The notes: generated from the sequence alone by a model not told the origin. A DNA stretch of 64,000 nucleotides from Coix lacryma-jobi var. lacryma-jobi (GCA_009763385.1 CM019830.1:92382649-92446648), one strand, 5' to 3'; counted from the first letter of the stretch, positions 1 through 10,742 are shown. A program made the numbers and translations.

Positions 1-249
1 GGGCGAGTATCCATAAAATCCTGTGTACGTGCTGTTGGCATCCTGATGCCCCTGTCCGCGGTGCCCTTGCCCGCACCCTTGAGCAATAGCTTGTAATAGC
101 CTAGTGTTATCCGCTGTCACAGTGGCTAATGCAGCAATAGCCTCGGCCAAGGTTGGGGGTGGTCGTGGTGGTGGTGGTGGGGGGGGGGGGGGGGTTTCCC
201 CATCCTGGGATGTGCCGCCAGCCCCGGAAGCACGCGTATGCACCGACAT
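1..249 (-). CDS. Gag N-terminus of Tekay-like element 1 (partial)
   Basis: Start of the capsid polyprotein of the minus-strand Gypsy element that fills the left end; the rest lies beyond base 1. The ATG (249-247) follows directly on a TATTACAG acceptor. The reading frame gives MSVHTRASGAGG, a proline run encoded by a 16-base G run on the plus strand (179-194) plus CCA codons, then TLAEAIAALATVTADN, a helical stretch typical of plant chromovirus Gag N-termini. Near the edge the frame slips by one base: STYTGF is read where a neighbouring frame gives the family-like FMDTRP, so this copy is probably broken around base 25. The proline run is also a likely slippage site. The same order (H3-like ORF, then gag) is seen in element D at 42488-45238. 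Assignment to Gag rests on position and composition; no zinc knuckle is inside the window. Confidence 0.7.
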   Translation of the reverse strand, partial: MSVHTRASGAGGTSQDGETPPPPPPPPPRPPPTLAEAIAALATVTADNTRLLQAIAQGCGQGHRGQGHQDANSTYTGFYGYSP

Positions 250-450
250 CTGTAATATACAGCAAATATTCCATAAACATCCATAAATAACTCATAATTA
301 ATTAGTCATAAACTTCCATTGCACATCAGCAAAAGCAGTTGCATCAACATCACATGGTCTGATTTATTTATTACACAAGTCCGCTCCTGGCAGGACTATC
401 TAGTGCAACTACCCTCACATACTACTAGTTAGAAACTACTCATGCTACGA
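250..450 (-). promoter_or_regulatory. Spacer with 3' splice acceptor before gag
   Basis: Noncoding 201-bp spacer between the H3-like ORF and gag of element 1. On the minus strand it is T-rich and ends TATTACAG immediately before the gag ATG, a good plant 3' splice site. Element D has GGCTATGCAG at the same place. The use of this site is inferred from sequence only. Confidence 0.5.
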
Positions 451-1029
451 TCACTCCTCTTGATTAGTGTCAAGGCCGGAGACATGGCCACCCTCGTCTT
501 CACTATCGTCGATCTCAATCACTAACTCGGGCTCGTCCTCCTCCTCATCGGGCTCTCCTCCGTCAGCCAGGACCACACCATCCTCCATCTCTGCTGCCCC
601 CGGGCCGTGATAGGGGTTGAGGCGGTTGTTTAGGACGTGGATCTCCTCATGGAGGTTGTTGGCATACACCTCCATGTCCTCTATCTGAAACTCTAGGTGG
701 AAGACCCGAGAGTGTGTCAGGTCCTCACGGCGCCATGCGTCATCCCGCATCTTGCACAGCTTCTCATTCTCCTCCTCCAGGTCAGCCTCGGTCGCGAGAG
801 TCTCCTTTTGCTGCTCTTTCAGCAAGCCGATCATCATGGCATCCCGCGCCCGCTCCCTGGTGGCCTCCGCAAGCGCGGCGGTGAGCCTCGCGACCTCGGC
901 GCGAAGCTCCGCCTTGCGGCTACGGCCGCTGCGGCTGCTGCTGGCCTCCCCTGTACGCGGTGCGAGCTGGTGTCGCGGGACTCCACTCGGTCCCGTGCAC
1001 TTGCGAGCAGTCTGCTTGGTACGAGCCAT
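451..1029 (-). CDS. Histone H3-tail-like coiled-coil protein of Tekay-like element (ORF0)
   Basis: Intact 192-residue ORF between the PBS and gag of element 1, in sense with it. Residues 1-10 are MARTKQTARK, identical to the start of histone H3; the match continues as CTG...VPRHQLAPR, so H3 K4, K9, R2, R8 and R17 are kept while S10 is Cys and the K18 and K23 positions are His and Arg. Residues 30-45 are basic and serine-rich; 40-130 form a predicted coiled coil (RAEVARLTAALAEAT, EADLEEENEKL); 120-145 hold NNLHEEIHVLNNRLNPYH and PGAAEMEDGVVLADGG, also found nearly unchanged in the element D protein (42488-43573). The tail from about 150 is strongly acidic (DEEEDEPELVIEIDDSEDE). There is no histone fold, so this is not a histone gene. 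The start is chosen because the ATG lies two bases after a TTCCAG acceptor and gives the exact H3 N-terminus. Function unknown; a histone mimic is an inference. Confidence 0.85.
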   Translation of the reverse strand: MARTKQTARKCTGPSGVPRHQLAPRTGEASSSRSGRSRKAELRAEVARLTAALAEATRERARDAMMIGLLKEQQKETLATEADLEEENEKLCKMRDDAWRREDLTHSRVFHLEFQIEDMEVYANNLHEEIHVLNNRLNPYHGPGAAEMEDGVVLADGGEPDEEEDEPELVIEIDDSEDEGGHVSGLDTNQEE

Positions 1030-1387
1030 TCCTGGAATAAGTTTAAACTAAAGTTAATTTTGTGCACCCACAAGTTAGTACAGTTATGCTCTTAACCCGA
1101 TATCTATTAAGGGAGGAGAATTATTATAATTTAATTGATGCAAGATGAAATGATGCATACTTACGATTCTACGCATACGACATTATCTACTTACTTATAA
1201 ACCCACCCAAAATAATTTTGTAACTTTTCAACATAGGGCAATATTCTTCCAGCACTTCCTTCCTACTAAGCAAGAAGTAAGTTAAGGTGAGCAAAAGATA
1301 AAATTTAGAAAGAGGCTTTTTAGATTTTCCTTAGAAAATAAGTTTTGAAGGTTTTCAAATTACTATAATGATTGCCACGGGGATCCT
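1030..1387 (-). other. Element 1 leader between PBS and ORF0
   Basis: AT-rich noncoding leader on the minus strand. It contains two GTAAGT donor-like sites (minus strand, starting at 1194 and 1164) and ends in TTATTCCAG just before the ORF0 ATG, so a short leader intron is plausible. No other coding potential seen. Confidence 0.45.
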
Positions 1388-1399
1388 GCTGCGATACCA
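1388..1399 (-). other. Primer binding site, tRNA-iMet type (degenerate)
   Basis: Minus strand TGGTATCGCAGC, against the usual plant TGGTATCAGAGC. It lies a few bases inside the LTR end (...TCTGTTACG), where a primer binding site is expected. Element D has TGGCATCGGAGC in the same place. Confidence 0.65.
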
Positions 1400-2756
1400 A
1401 GCCCGTAACAGACTCTCCCAATAATGCGACCTCTGACCGCTATGTAGGTGTGCCACAAGACTGGATTAATCTGTTGGATACGATTGACGTATCCATAGGT
1501 CATAGGAATCATCCAAGTACAATCATTACAGCACATTATATTTCATACAAAATACCAGATCGGAGATTTCAGCGGAAGTCTTACATAACGTAATATTACA
1601 AACCGGTGTTCATTATTACAACATAGGTGATAAAGAGTTCAAGTTGCGATAGTACTAGAGTGCTAGCTGGAAGTCTGATAACATAACCATAATATTAAAA
1701 CCCTGCCCAAGGGTCCATTACTTATCATCCTCAACCGGAAAGATGGTCATGCAGCAAGGCCCGAAGCACATCTGTTCAACGGTCTCACCTGCAACATGGG
1801 GTCATAGAACCCTGAGTACAGGAGTACTCAACAAGACTTACCCGACTAATAAAATGGGGAGAAGACTCAGGAATGCAGGCTGAGGGGAAGTCAAGGTAAG
1901 GCTTTGGCAAGAATCAAAAGTTTTTCCTTTTGTGTAAAAGCTCCTACTACTAAGTAGTTGTCTCATTCCTTGTTTCTAATATTAACTAGTAGATAAATAT
2001 ACATCTCATAAATAACCCATTAATCCTCCAATGTTTCATTATTAAACTACGCTGAGGGTGCGAGGATGAGTCTCCTTTTCTCGTGGAGCAAACGACGATT
2101 CGAACCGCTTGATCTACCCAGCTGGGGCTTCCTTATCACACGACATATGCGAGACCGAACTTGCATATGTCAACCGTCCCATGGATCCGCTCAAACCGGA
2201 CCGGAGCCGCGCCACCCGGAAGTATAGTACACCACCGCCCTACAGCGGCCTTGTTGAGTAACGTCCAACAGGGGACCGAGCAGGGTGGCTACACGCTACT
2301 CCCGCCTTCTCTCCACTCCCAGTGCGCGGGTGCGCCGTTCTAGTAAGGGCATAGCCACAGTAGGGGTTAACGAAGCATGTGACCAGTACTAACAAATAGT
2401 TCTCGATCCAACGGGCCAACAGCGGACGGGCTCTAGGTGACACAGGCGGAAACACTACACCAGGACTCCATTTCCTGTGCAAGTTACCCGCCCGGTCTCA
2501 TTTTAATTATACCATCCCATACCGAGGGAAGGGTTTCCAACAATAGCATCTCTCTTTTCAAAATCCTACTGTATTGAGCAAGGCTAAGCAGTCTAAATAT
2601 TTGTAAATGACCCAGTAACAAGGATAATATAAGGAGTAATCAAGGTAGTGAATGCATTAAATAGGTAACATTCAACTCCTAAACTTAATGCACCAATTTT
2701 ATCAACAAGTATATTATTGAAAATTGCAAGGTAGGGGCAAATGCACCGGGGCTTGC

Positions 2757-2864
2757 CTTGGGGTTCCTCTTCTGGCTCGTCCGCACAGATGTCAAATCCA
2801 ACCTCGTAGAAGACCAGTGCTTTCCTTCCTGCAATCTCCGGCTGATCCGTGCTAACCTCGGTTT
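2757..2864 (-). other. Exon-like block inside element 1 LTR
   Basis: On the minus strand a 108-bp GC-balanced block in AT-rich LTR is bordered by GCGTTTAG on its left and CCAAG/GCAAGC on its right, i.e. a 3' splice site and a GC-type donor. It reads open with acidic content (ADEPEEEPQ), and the open frame runs on into GKPRCICPYL. Element D LTRs have an equivalent block (40033-40169) with GKPRSISNYL at the same boundary. Whether it is a spliced leader exon or a coding relic is not known. Confidence 0.4.
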
Positions 2865-4199
2865 CTAAACGCAATACAACGAACAAATATATATAAGATG
2901 CATGTGATGCGTTTATGAATGAATTCTCATGATGCTCGACAACTATCAGTGGAAGAGTATTGCAATCATACAACAATCTTATACTGAATTCTGAAACTGA
3001 TATCACAATGGGAAACAAAATCGACATAAATGGTATTCCAGACAGATTTCATGTTCCAACTTGTTTTAACCATAACCAGAGCTAACGATCATCAAATTAG
3101 GTGATATAAGACAATCTGGAAAGCTTAACAAATTTTCTACAACTTTGTTGTAATACGCAAAGGCTGATTACAGGGTCATGTGGACCAAACAATTCATTTG
3201 GTTAAATCTGTCCAGAGTTCAGAACCATCAACAATCGTGATCTAAACCATTCTGGAAAGCACATGAAACCCTCTACAACTTTCTTATAATACACCAAAGC
3301 TGATTCACAAGTTAAATACTCCTAACAGTTCAGTTTTTAGAAACTGTCCAGATTCTGGACAACACCTCATACCCAGATTGAACAGAGCATAACTCCCGGC
3401 ATATACATCCAACAATTACAAAATTTTAGGAGAAGCTAGATATACAAAAGTTTTACAAGTTTGCTGTATAACATCTTGACAGAAAACCACATGATCATGG
3501 TGTTATCATATTTCCAACCGAACCGACCCAGTGATTGATAGGAATATAACAAGAGCAAGTTTCTTATCATCATGGTTACACAGTAGAGTTCTATCAAGAT
3601 TATTCATGATACATGTAACATTTTAATTCATGATTTCTTCTAAACAGTAATTGATTTATTTATTAAATGTATAAATTATTAACTAGACACTATGCTTTGT
3701 TAGACAATCACCAACATGGTAACTCCCACAGATTTTTACTTAGTCCAAACCCTTTTGAACAGCCCCAAACAACATAACAAAGTTACACTAAACCTTGGAC
3801 ATTTGACAGAACAATAGAAATTGTAGAACCATAATAACAATAATCTAATTATTATTTGATTAATGGTTTGATTATTATGGCTTAAAAATTTATTTTCACA
3901 AAAGGGGCTCATAATTTTTGTAAAGATATGTTATGTGTTGCAAGGTACTACAAAATTGATTTCACAATTTTTGGACTTCAGGAACAGCCTACATAAATTA
4001 TTTAAAGTGCTAAAGCTAATTAATTGACTATTTGAATACCCCATCAAAACTTATCCAAATTCAGGGTTTTATATTTTTACAATTTTCTTCACATGTCAGG
4101 GAGTCTACATAAAAATTTTCAGAATTTTTGGAGCTATAACAAAAATACAGCAAAAATAACAAAACACACTACTGTTCATCATCGCGAAAATAGAAAACC

Positions 4200-5150
4200 C
4201 TAAACTCTAAGCCGCTGACAGGCGGGGCCAGGTCGTCAGGCCGGCCCAGGCCATGACCGAACGCACGGCGGCGTTGACCGCCGGCCAATCTCGCCGGCGG
4301 CGAGGGCCGGGGTTGAACCAGCACCCTCTACGTGCTATACCAGGCGTCGCGAACACACGGGTGTGGTTGGTTAGGGCTATCGGCGACCGGAGGTAGGATG
4401 GCCGCGGCAATGGCGGCTCGGCCTCGTGAAGTCCGGCGGCGCACCGGCGTTCCGGCCCAAGTAGAGCGATAGAGTTAAAGCGGAGGCGAGCATCGGCACC
4501 AGGGAGCTCACCTATGGCTGATGCTCGCGTTGGTTCGGTCGGAGCGGCTTGGGGAAAAGGAGGTCGACGGCGGCGGCAACGGTGGCGGCGGCCCGAAGCT
4601 TCACGGCGACGTTCCAGCGATCCCTGTGAAGTAGAGACCCGAGGGTCGGGCCGATGGTGGTCAGTGAGCCGAGGCGAAACTAACGGCGTATTCAATTTGG
4701 TACAAGGAGCCTTGCTCTCACCACGCGACGGGGACAGTGGCCGTGGCGGCGGTTCGCCGGAGTTGGAGAAGACGGCGCTAGCCCGGGCAATGTAGGTGGC
4801 TAGGGCTCGATTCAGTGTGTCGAGGAGGTGCACGGGGTTATGGCGGAGCTGGGAACGCGCGGGCGACAGCGGTGGAAACTCGACGACGACGAATTTCGTC
4901 GGCGGAGCTCCACTGCACTTGCCGGCGCTGACCGAGAGAAAAGAAAGAATGGGAGCGCGGCGGAGAGGCGGTACTTGTAGGCGACGAGGAGCTCAGGGAG
5001 TGCGCCAGCTATTTGCGCATGCGAACGGAGCGAGAGGCGCGTGGACAGGGGCGTGTCGGCGCCGTAGAACGCCGCGGCCGCGACGGCCACCGTGGACGCC
5101 ATGCAGGGCTCCAAGCACTGTGGCTACAGGAAGTTTTGTCCCCTTTTAAA
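4200..5150 (-). other. GC-rich island in element 1 LTR
   Basis: A roughly 950-bp GC-rich stretch in an otherwise AT-rich LTR. It carries overlapping open frames on both strands, including about 100 and 208 codons on the minus strand, none of which resembles a known family and all of which look like by-products of GC-rich composition. Element D LTRs have a similar island (about 38190-39120 and 49030-49970). It probably contains the transcription start and first untranslated exon. Confidence 0.4.
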
Positions 5151-5892
5151 TTGCGACGAATTTTTGAACTAAAGTGCAAAATCCGTAAGAATAAAAGTTG
5201 TTCAAAATTTTGTGCTCTACAAACTTGCTTAAAGGACCATGTGCCAATTCGGCCTAGTTTTTGAATTAGGGTTTGAATTCAAATTTGACCTAAACTGATT
5301 TCTCAAATTACTTTGAATTGTTCCGAAGAACGTTGAATTCTGTAAACATGAAAGTTGTCGCATTTGCCATTCCCTACAACTTTGATTAAACGACCAAGGT
5401 CAGATTCTCAATGGTTTGTAAGTTGTAGTTCAAGGGTAGATTTTGGGGTTTAAGAAAATTTGATTTAATTCAAAATCTGTGCAGAATTTATATTAACTTT
5501 ATATACCAAAGTTGTTTCTTTGAGTCATATCTACAATTTTGCTTTTGGGGCCATGCCCAGATTCAGTTTAGATCCAAGTCTTTATCATAGAGCTACTATA
5601 AGGACTTTAGTTTTCCCTAAACCCATGTCCCTTTGACTCTAATCTACACTTGAAATTAGCCAACACTCATTCCCTAATTATAACATATTCATGACATAAA
5701 ACAGCAATGAACAATCATATAATGCATTTGAAATCAAGTTATATGCAAATTGTAAATGCATCATTGATGTTGCTACATGAATGCTTTTGTGCTCATGATG
5801 ACATGTCAGGTTTTAGTTGAGGTGTTTCATGCTATGCTTATGCTATATGAAGTTATGCATTTTACGGTTGTTTAACACCTAGGTGTTACAGC

Positions 5893-6117
5893 GGTAACCG
5901 GAACGGCCTGGCGGGGAGGTACGACGACCCGCAGCCGGCGATCTCGGCGTTCCGGGAGGCCAGCTTCGGGCACGGCCGGCTTCAGGTGGTGAACTCCACG
6001 CATGCGCTCTAGGCATGGCACCGGAACGACAAAGACGACGCGGTGGTCGCCGACCAGGTGTGGATCACCAGCCTTGCGGCCAACCCAGCTTGCAGAATAA
6101 ACATGAACAGGATGTGA
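5893..6117 (+). pseudogene. Purple acid phosphatase C-terminal fragment
   Basis: Last 74 codons of a plant purple acid phosphatase, a metallophosphoesterase usually secreted or vacuolar. The frame from 5893 reads GNRNGLAGRYDDPQPAISAF, then REASFGHGRLQVVNSTHAL, a TAG stop (6010-6012) where the family has an aromatic residue, then AWHRNDKDDAVVADQVWITS and a TGA at 6115-6117. Spacing and motifs (REASFGHG, NSTHA, WHRND) match the family's C-terminal domain. All metal-binding residues lie upstream in a complete gene and are absent here, because the homology stops at the LTR border at 5890. Either element 1 inserted into this gene, with the 5' part to the left of the window, or this is a captured fragment. 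The internal stop says it is not functional. Confidence 0.75.
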
Positions 6118-7416
6118 CCAGCTCAGAACTGATGAACGACTTGTGCTAGCGTTGAATTGGAATATTGGTAAATTCATTACTTGTTTACTTGTTTCTTCTC
6201 CACAAAGATTTTTTTAGTACTGAGCCCTTGTATATTTTTTAAGATAAATACTTTATCAATGTACATTCCGATGAGAAAGAGTTAAAAACTAATAAAAAGT
6301 ATTTGCTTTCACCTTACAGTTTTGAGACTATTTATAATTTGATCAATCATTGGCGAATCCAGAAAGGATGGACCCAATGAGATTTATCTTGAGATCAGTA
6401 ACTGCAGCTGTTCCTAATCCACGAAGTAAAACTAGAAGAGAAAGCTTGATACTCTTGCTGCCCATCATTGAATTGATATTATCTCGGTGGAAATAACAGT
6501 TAATATCAAAGGGACCATTTAGGCCCAGAAAATAATACACATATTCCTATAAATACTTTGACTAAAAATGAGGTGTCATTTTTTGAGAAAACTGCTGGAG
6601 AATTTAGACCGTGCTTAGAACAAATTTCTATAAATACTTCGACTAAAGATGGTTGCTAATTTGACTTCTTGTGATGGGGTTTATTGTTTTTCTAAGTGAG
6701 AAATGACCAATCTCTGTACCACAGTTAATTATGTTTTTAGTTGATTTTTTTTAGTTTTATGATCCCGCTGTAAAGACGGACACATTTTCTATAATTTAAA
6801 CCATGAAGAGTTATCTTAGTTTTAATCTTTTTTCCAACTTTTCTTTATTTTTTTCTATGTGGCAGCTTCAGTCATCAGGAAGAGGAGGGTGATGGAGACG
6901 TGGCTAGAATGGAAGACGAGGGTAAGGAAGGACACAATCACGATGAGGCTAGCATGGGTTAAACTCCAAACAAATTCAAGCACTCATGCATGTTGAAAGG
7001 ATGATGAAGAGTTATGGTTTTAGTTAAGTACAAGAGAGTAGAAATGGTAGGAGGTGGTTGCATGTTGAATCCGACAGTGACACAAATTGAATCAAATTTT
7101 AGTTTGTTTATAAAATGATTTTGTTTCAAAGGATTTTCGTAGTGGTATTGATTTGGTCATTTCCGTATATGTATGAAATGATGTCGTAGCGTTAGCACGG
7201 GTAATATACTAGTATGGAAAAATTCACGGCAGAGGGTCTCTCCTTCCCAAAACTCAGAGCCTCCAAGTGAGTGAGTGCCACTAGTGGCCTTCCTCCGACC
7301 CCTACCCTTCTTCTCCGGTGAGCTCGTCGGCGATAAGTGTAGACGAGTCAGTCCTCTTCTTCACTAGTAGTTCGCTTAGTGGAATAAATTATCCAAACGG
7401 GTGTTTCAAGGACCTA
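6118..7416 (+). other. Non-genic stretch with possible Helitron-like 3' end
   Basis: About 1.3 kb of AT-rich DNA without a convincing gene. A short minus-strand ORF (6540-6343) has a signal-peptide-like stretch (KLSLLVLLRGLGTAAV) but no family match. GTTAGCACGGGTAATATACTAGT-like text ending at about 7213 recalls the CTRRT terminus of grass Helitrons, but the expected hairpin is poor and no 5' end was found. Confidence 0.3.
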
Positions 7417-9518
7417 TGAAGGACCGAGTTGGTGACCGAACCGAGTTGGAGACCGGACCGAGTTGGCTATCAGAGGGGGGTGAATGAGAGCCTCAAATTT
7501 CTTTTCGAGAAATAGATAGCCCTTGTCCTAGAGAGTCACCCCAAAAGCAAGGTAAGGACTTGGTAGCGTCCACGACCCTAGATGTAGGGTGGATGCTTCC
7601 AAGAAGCACAGCGGGACTCTACACAATCCTAGGACCCAACGCAAAAGCCCGAAACCAAATCCAACGTCGGACGAACGAACTACGGACGAAACAGTGAAGA
7701 ACAGTTCTGGAACCTTACTGTTTTGGCATCGGACGCTTCCGATGCAAAATGAACAGTTCTGGAACCTTACTGTTCTGGCATCGGACGCTGCTACAGTGTT
7801 AGTGTAGCGTCTGATGTGAGGGCCTCGGAGCGTCCGATGCACAACGAAGCGTCCGATGTCCAGCGTCCGATGATCACTCAAAAACGCAGTTTCTCGATAC
7901 GTGGCACAGGAGCGTCCGATGTTATGAACTCATCGTCCGATGCTCCTGTTGCCAGCGTCCGATGCCCCCGATAACAGCGCAGTTTTTCGGTGATTCAACC
8001 CGATCTCCCTCAAATCAAAAGCACTAGGGCTTAGACTTGGTATGAGGGGTCACAAGGATGTTAGTGAGCTACTCCTAGGAGATCATGGCTCGAACCTACT
8101 CCAAATCGGTGAATCGAAGAAATTCGGGGGAAAAGGAGAAGAACTCGATCCAAAACGAAAACTGATCGATCTACTAGCTTGTAAGGTTAGAGAGTGATTC
8201 CTTCGGTGAAAAGAAGCGCCTCACGATCTAGCACAAGCAAGTTGAAGCGGAATCAAAAACCGTCTCTCTTAGAAGGAGAACTAAGCAAAACTCCGAGAGG
8301 GCAAAAGCCGAAAACGCGAAGAACACACAAACAAGCCGCGAATCGATCGAGAATTCAGCCGTGTCTCGAACCCACGAGACAACAACGAGATTAGGGTCTC
8401 GTTTCCTCAAAATCCCAAGTACACAGAGGTATTATCACTCGCTCTGCGGATCACAGGCAGCAGTATATCAGAAAACATAGCGAAGGCTAAGAGAATGGAA
8501 GCTACAAGGATAGAATGAGAGGAGGGGCTGCCTCTCTACTTATAGCCTAATACACTTATTCCCCTTCTACCCTAGATACAAGGAGCGAACAGGCTAACCC
8601 TAAGGGTATTCCAGTCCAACTCTGTCAAGTCTTGATCCGACGGCCACGCGCCTTCCTCATCCTTAGCTTCGCCTCGATGCAAGCCTTAGGATGTCGCCAC
8701 GTGTCGTCCTGTCGACTGCCGTGCCTCCCTCACCGATAGCTTCACTGCAATGCAAGCCTCTTGGTGCCACCACGTGTCGACCCGTTCCTTTTGGAACCTC
8801 CCTCCGGTTTTGAGGCTGAAATCGGGAAACCTGTCCTCAGGCTGAGTTTTGTGGCCCAAACTCAGAAACCCGCCAGCCCAGGTTTTGAGGCCCAAACCTG
8901 GAAACCATGCACCCTGAGTTTTGAGGCCCAAACTCGAAAAACCGCCACCCCGAGTTTTGAGGCCCAAACTCGGAAACCATCGAGGGTAGTTTTTCGAGGC
9001 TCAACTACCAAACCCGCGTCGTAGACGTGATGTGGTTCGCACAACCCGACCACCGGCACCGCTGTCGATCCATGTCCAGCCTGCACGCCAGGTACAACGC
9101 CTTCGCCTTCCTTCTTGACTTGGCCAACCTGGCCTCCCACCAAGTGTCACAACGCCATCATCTTCCTCCCGACTCGGCCGATGCATCGCACATCCCCATG
9201 TGCTCTTGCTCACCGATGCCACGTGCCAGCTACCACTGCTAGTCCTCCGGCCTCCTGGTCCGTCGGTCCAAGTCTCACGTCCGCCCTTCACCGCTCTCGG
9301 TCCATCAGCATGGACCATCTCTACTTGACCTTCACCTCGCAATCGACCACTGTCTCCGAGCTCCACACCTGCACATCAACACAGTCAAGAGACACATGTT
9401 GCCACTCACCCCTTCCGGTGAGCCTGTTGACCGATCGCTCATCACTTAAGAAAGGAACCACAAGGGCACATATCAACCTTGTGTTCGCAATCTCTCCCTT
9501 GATGAGTCCATCATCAAC
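7417..9518 (-). mobile_element. LTR of a SIRE/Maximus-type Copia element (minus)
   Basis: About 2.1-kb LTR on the minus strand, starting TGTTGATGATGG at 9518 and ending CTCGGTCCTTCA at 7417. The same last 12 bases precede the tRNA-Met PBS of the plus-strand Copia at 12193-12204, and the text CATTCACCCCCCTCT is shared upstream of both ends. It carries repeats of GCGTCCGATG (about 7690-7960) and a hairpin array (8804-9009). Only 3' untranslated sequence is attached to it (9519-10194), so this is the 3' LTR of an otherwise deleted element. Confidence 0.7.
8804..9009. repeat. Tandem hairpin array with covarying stems
   Basis: Six units of about 24 bp, each an inverted repeat around a near-constant 8-base loop (TGAGGCCC or TGTGGCCC). 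Arms differ but stay complementary: CCGGTTT/AAATCGG (8804-8825), CTGAGTTT/AAACTCAG (8842-8865), CCAGGTTT/AAACCTGG (8878-8901), GAGTTT/AAACTC (8916-8935), CCGAGTTT/AAACTCGG (8950-8973) and, with a different loop, GGTAGTT/AACTACC (8985-9009). The plus-strand Copia LTR has a matching array (10479-10742). Confidence 0.85.
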
Positions 9519-10194
9519 ACAGAGTAACCGTAACCAAAGATAAAAAGAAGATAGAAGAAGCTCACACAAGATGTCCAGAAGCCAAGATAAAAGCAGAAGA
9601 AGGACAAATCAAGATAAGAAAAGCTTGGTTCCCAAAGACATGGGCAACGGTTCGACACAACCAAGCAAAGGATCAGAGCAACAACTCAACAAAAAGCAGC
9701 ACTCGATCACAACGGCAAAGATTTGGTTCCCAAAGACATGGGCAATGGCTCGACGCAACCAAGTCAAAATCAAACTAGTCTTCAAGAAGAGGCAGAACGG
9801 GCTCAGCACCACTAGCTAAAAAGCTCGACACCAACTGAAACTGAGAACACATAAGAATGCGAAACTGCTAGTCCCTCAAGATAGAGGCACAGAGGCTCAA
9901 CACAACTAGCAGAAAGCTCCAAGCCAATCGAAACTCAAGCACGCAAAGCAGCAGCACAAATTTGCAAATTGTCACCACATAGCATAGCAAAAATTCTCCC
10001 CCTTGGGGACAATTGCAACCATCAAGAGGAAAATGAGCTCAAGCAAGGAAAGCGGAGCTAGGCCATGCTTATCGGAGCAAGCAAATGCATATGAGCCTAA
10101 AATGCAAGTCAGTAGCTTCAAGTATATAGTCGTTAGAGTGAAAGAATGCTCTAAAGAGTGCTGATCCGACTGCGGATACATAGGTGTATGCCGG
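9519..10194 (-). mobile_element. 3' untranslated remnant of the minus-strand SIRE-type Copia
   Basis: On the minus strand this resembles the 3' region of the plus-strand Copia at about 59960-60400: a block around TCGGATCAGCACTC and TATACTTGAAGCTACTGAC, an AAGGGGGAGAA motif (about 9990), and the recurring text GTTGAGCC...GAGGGACTAGC. No coding sequence remains. The segment ends near 10195, where homology switches to a plus-strand LTR of the same lineage. Confidence 0.55.
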
Positions 10195-10478
10195 ATCTTG
10201 AGTGATGAGTGATTGTTAACTGGGATGATGTGCATGTTCTTTGGTCTGTGTTGTACAGGTGTTGAGCACAGATACGGTGATCAAAGGCAAGATGAAGGTC
10301 ATGTAGAGACGTGTCGTGCCGATGGACCCGGAGCGGTGAAGGACGAACGTGAGGCTTGGACTGACGGACCGGTGGCCTGAGGATTGGTCATGGTGGCTGA
10401 CAGCCTGGGACAGCGATAAGTGAAGACTTGCGTGTGGACGAGGTGCACGGGCTTTGCATCCCCTCTACGGCTCGATTT

Positions 10479-10742
10479 GGTGGTTGAGCCACAAAGAAAC
10501 CACCGGTGGACGGTTTCCATGTTTGGGCCTGAAAACCTGGGTGCTGGCGGGTTTGCTGAGTTTGGGCCACAAAACTCGGGCTGGGACGGTTTCCAGGTTT
10601 GGGCCTCAAAACCTGGGCGCTGGCAGGTTTCTGAGTTTGGGCCACAAAACTCAGGCTATGAACAGCTGGTTTCCCGGTTTGGGCCTCAAAATCGGGGGTT
10701 GGTCGTGAAAGCTAGTTTCCCGGTTTGGGCCTCAAAACCGGG
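10479..10742. repeat. Tandem hairpin array with covarying stems (second copy)
   Basis: Seven inverted-repeat units, mostly around the loop GGGCCTCA or GGGCCACA (reverse complement of the loop at 8804-9009). Arms: GGTGGTT/AACCACC (10479-10504), CCATGTTT/AAACCTGG with one mismatch (10517-10540), CTGAGTTT/AAACTCGG (10556-10579), CCAGGTTT/AAACCTGG (10593-10616), CTGAGTTT/AAACTCAG (10631-10654), CCCGGTTT/AAATCGGG (10673-10696) and CCCGGTTT/AAACCGGG (10719-10742). Confidence 0.85.

Larger units (their letters stand above)
1404..5890 (-). mobile_element. 5' LTR of Tekay/Del-like Gypsy element 1
   Basis: About 4.5-kb LTR on the minus strand. It starts TGTAACACC at 5890 and ends TCTGTTACG at about 1404, next to the PBS; element D LTRs have the matching ends TGTAACACC and GTTACA. 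The first bases form an inverted repeat (AACACCTAGGTGTT). Inside are a GC-rich island (4200-5150) and a small exon-like block (2757-2864); the remainder is AT-rich with no gene. The right border abuts a purple acid phosphatase fragment. The partner LTR is left of the window, so the TSD cannot be confirmed. The end at 1404 is uncertain by a few bases because the terminal CA is not kept. Confidence 0.75.

Noticed and set aside
451..1029. Annotation as a histone H3 gene
   Set aside because: Only about the first 25 residues resemble H3; there is no histone fold, and the ORF lies in sense between PBS and gag of a retrotransposon.
4207..4833. 208-codon minus-strand ORF in element 1 LTR
   Set aside because: GC-rich composition gives overlapping ORFs on both strands; low-complexity Arg/Pro/Ser content and no family resemblance.
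7160..7213. Helitron 3' terminus
   Set aside because: The text ends CTAGT with a CACGGG stretch before it, but the hairpin is weak and no matching 5' TC end or Rep/helicase sequence was found; kept only as a remark.
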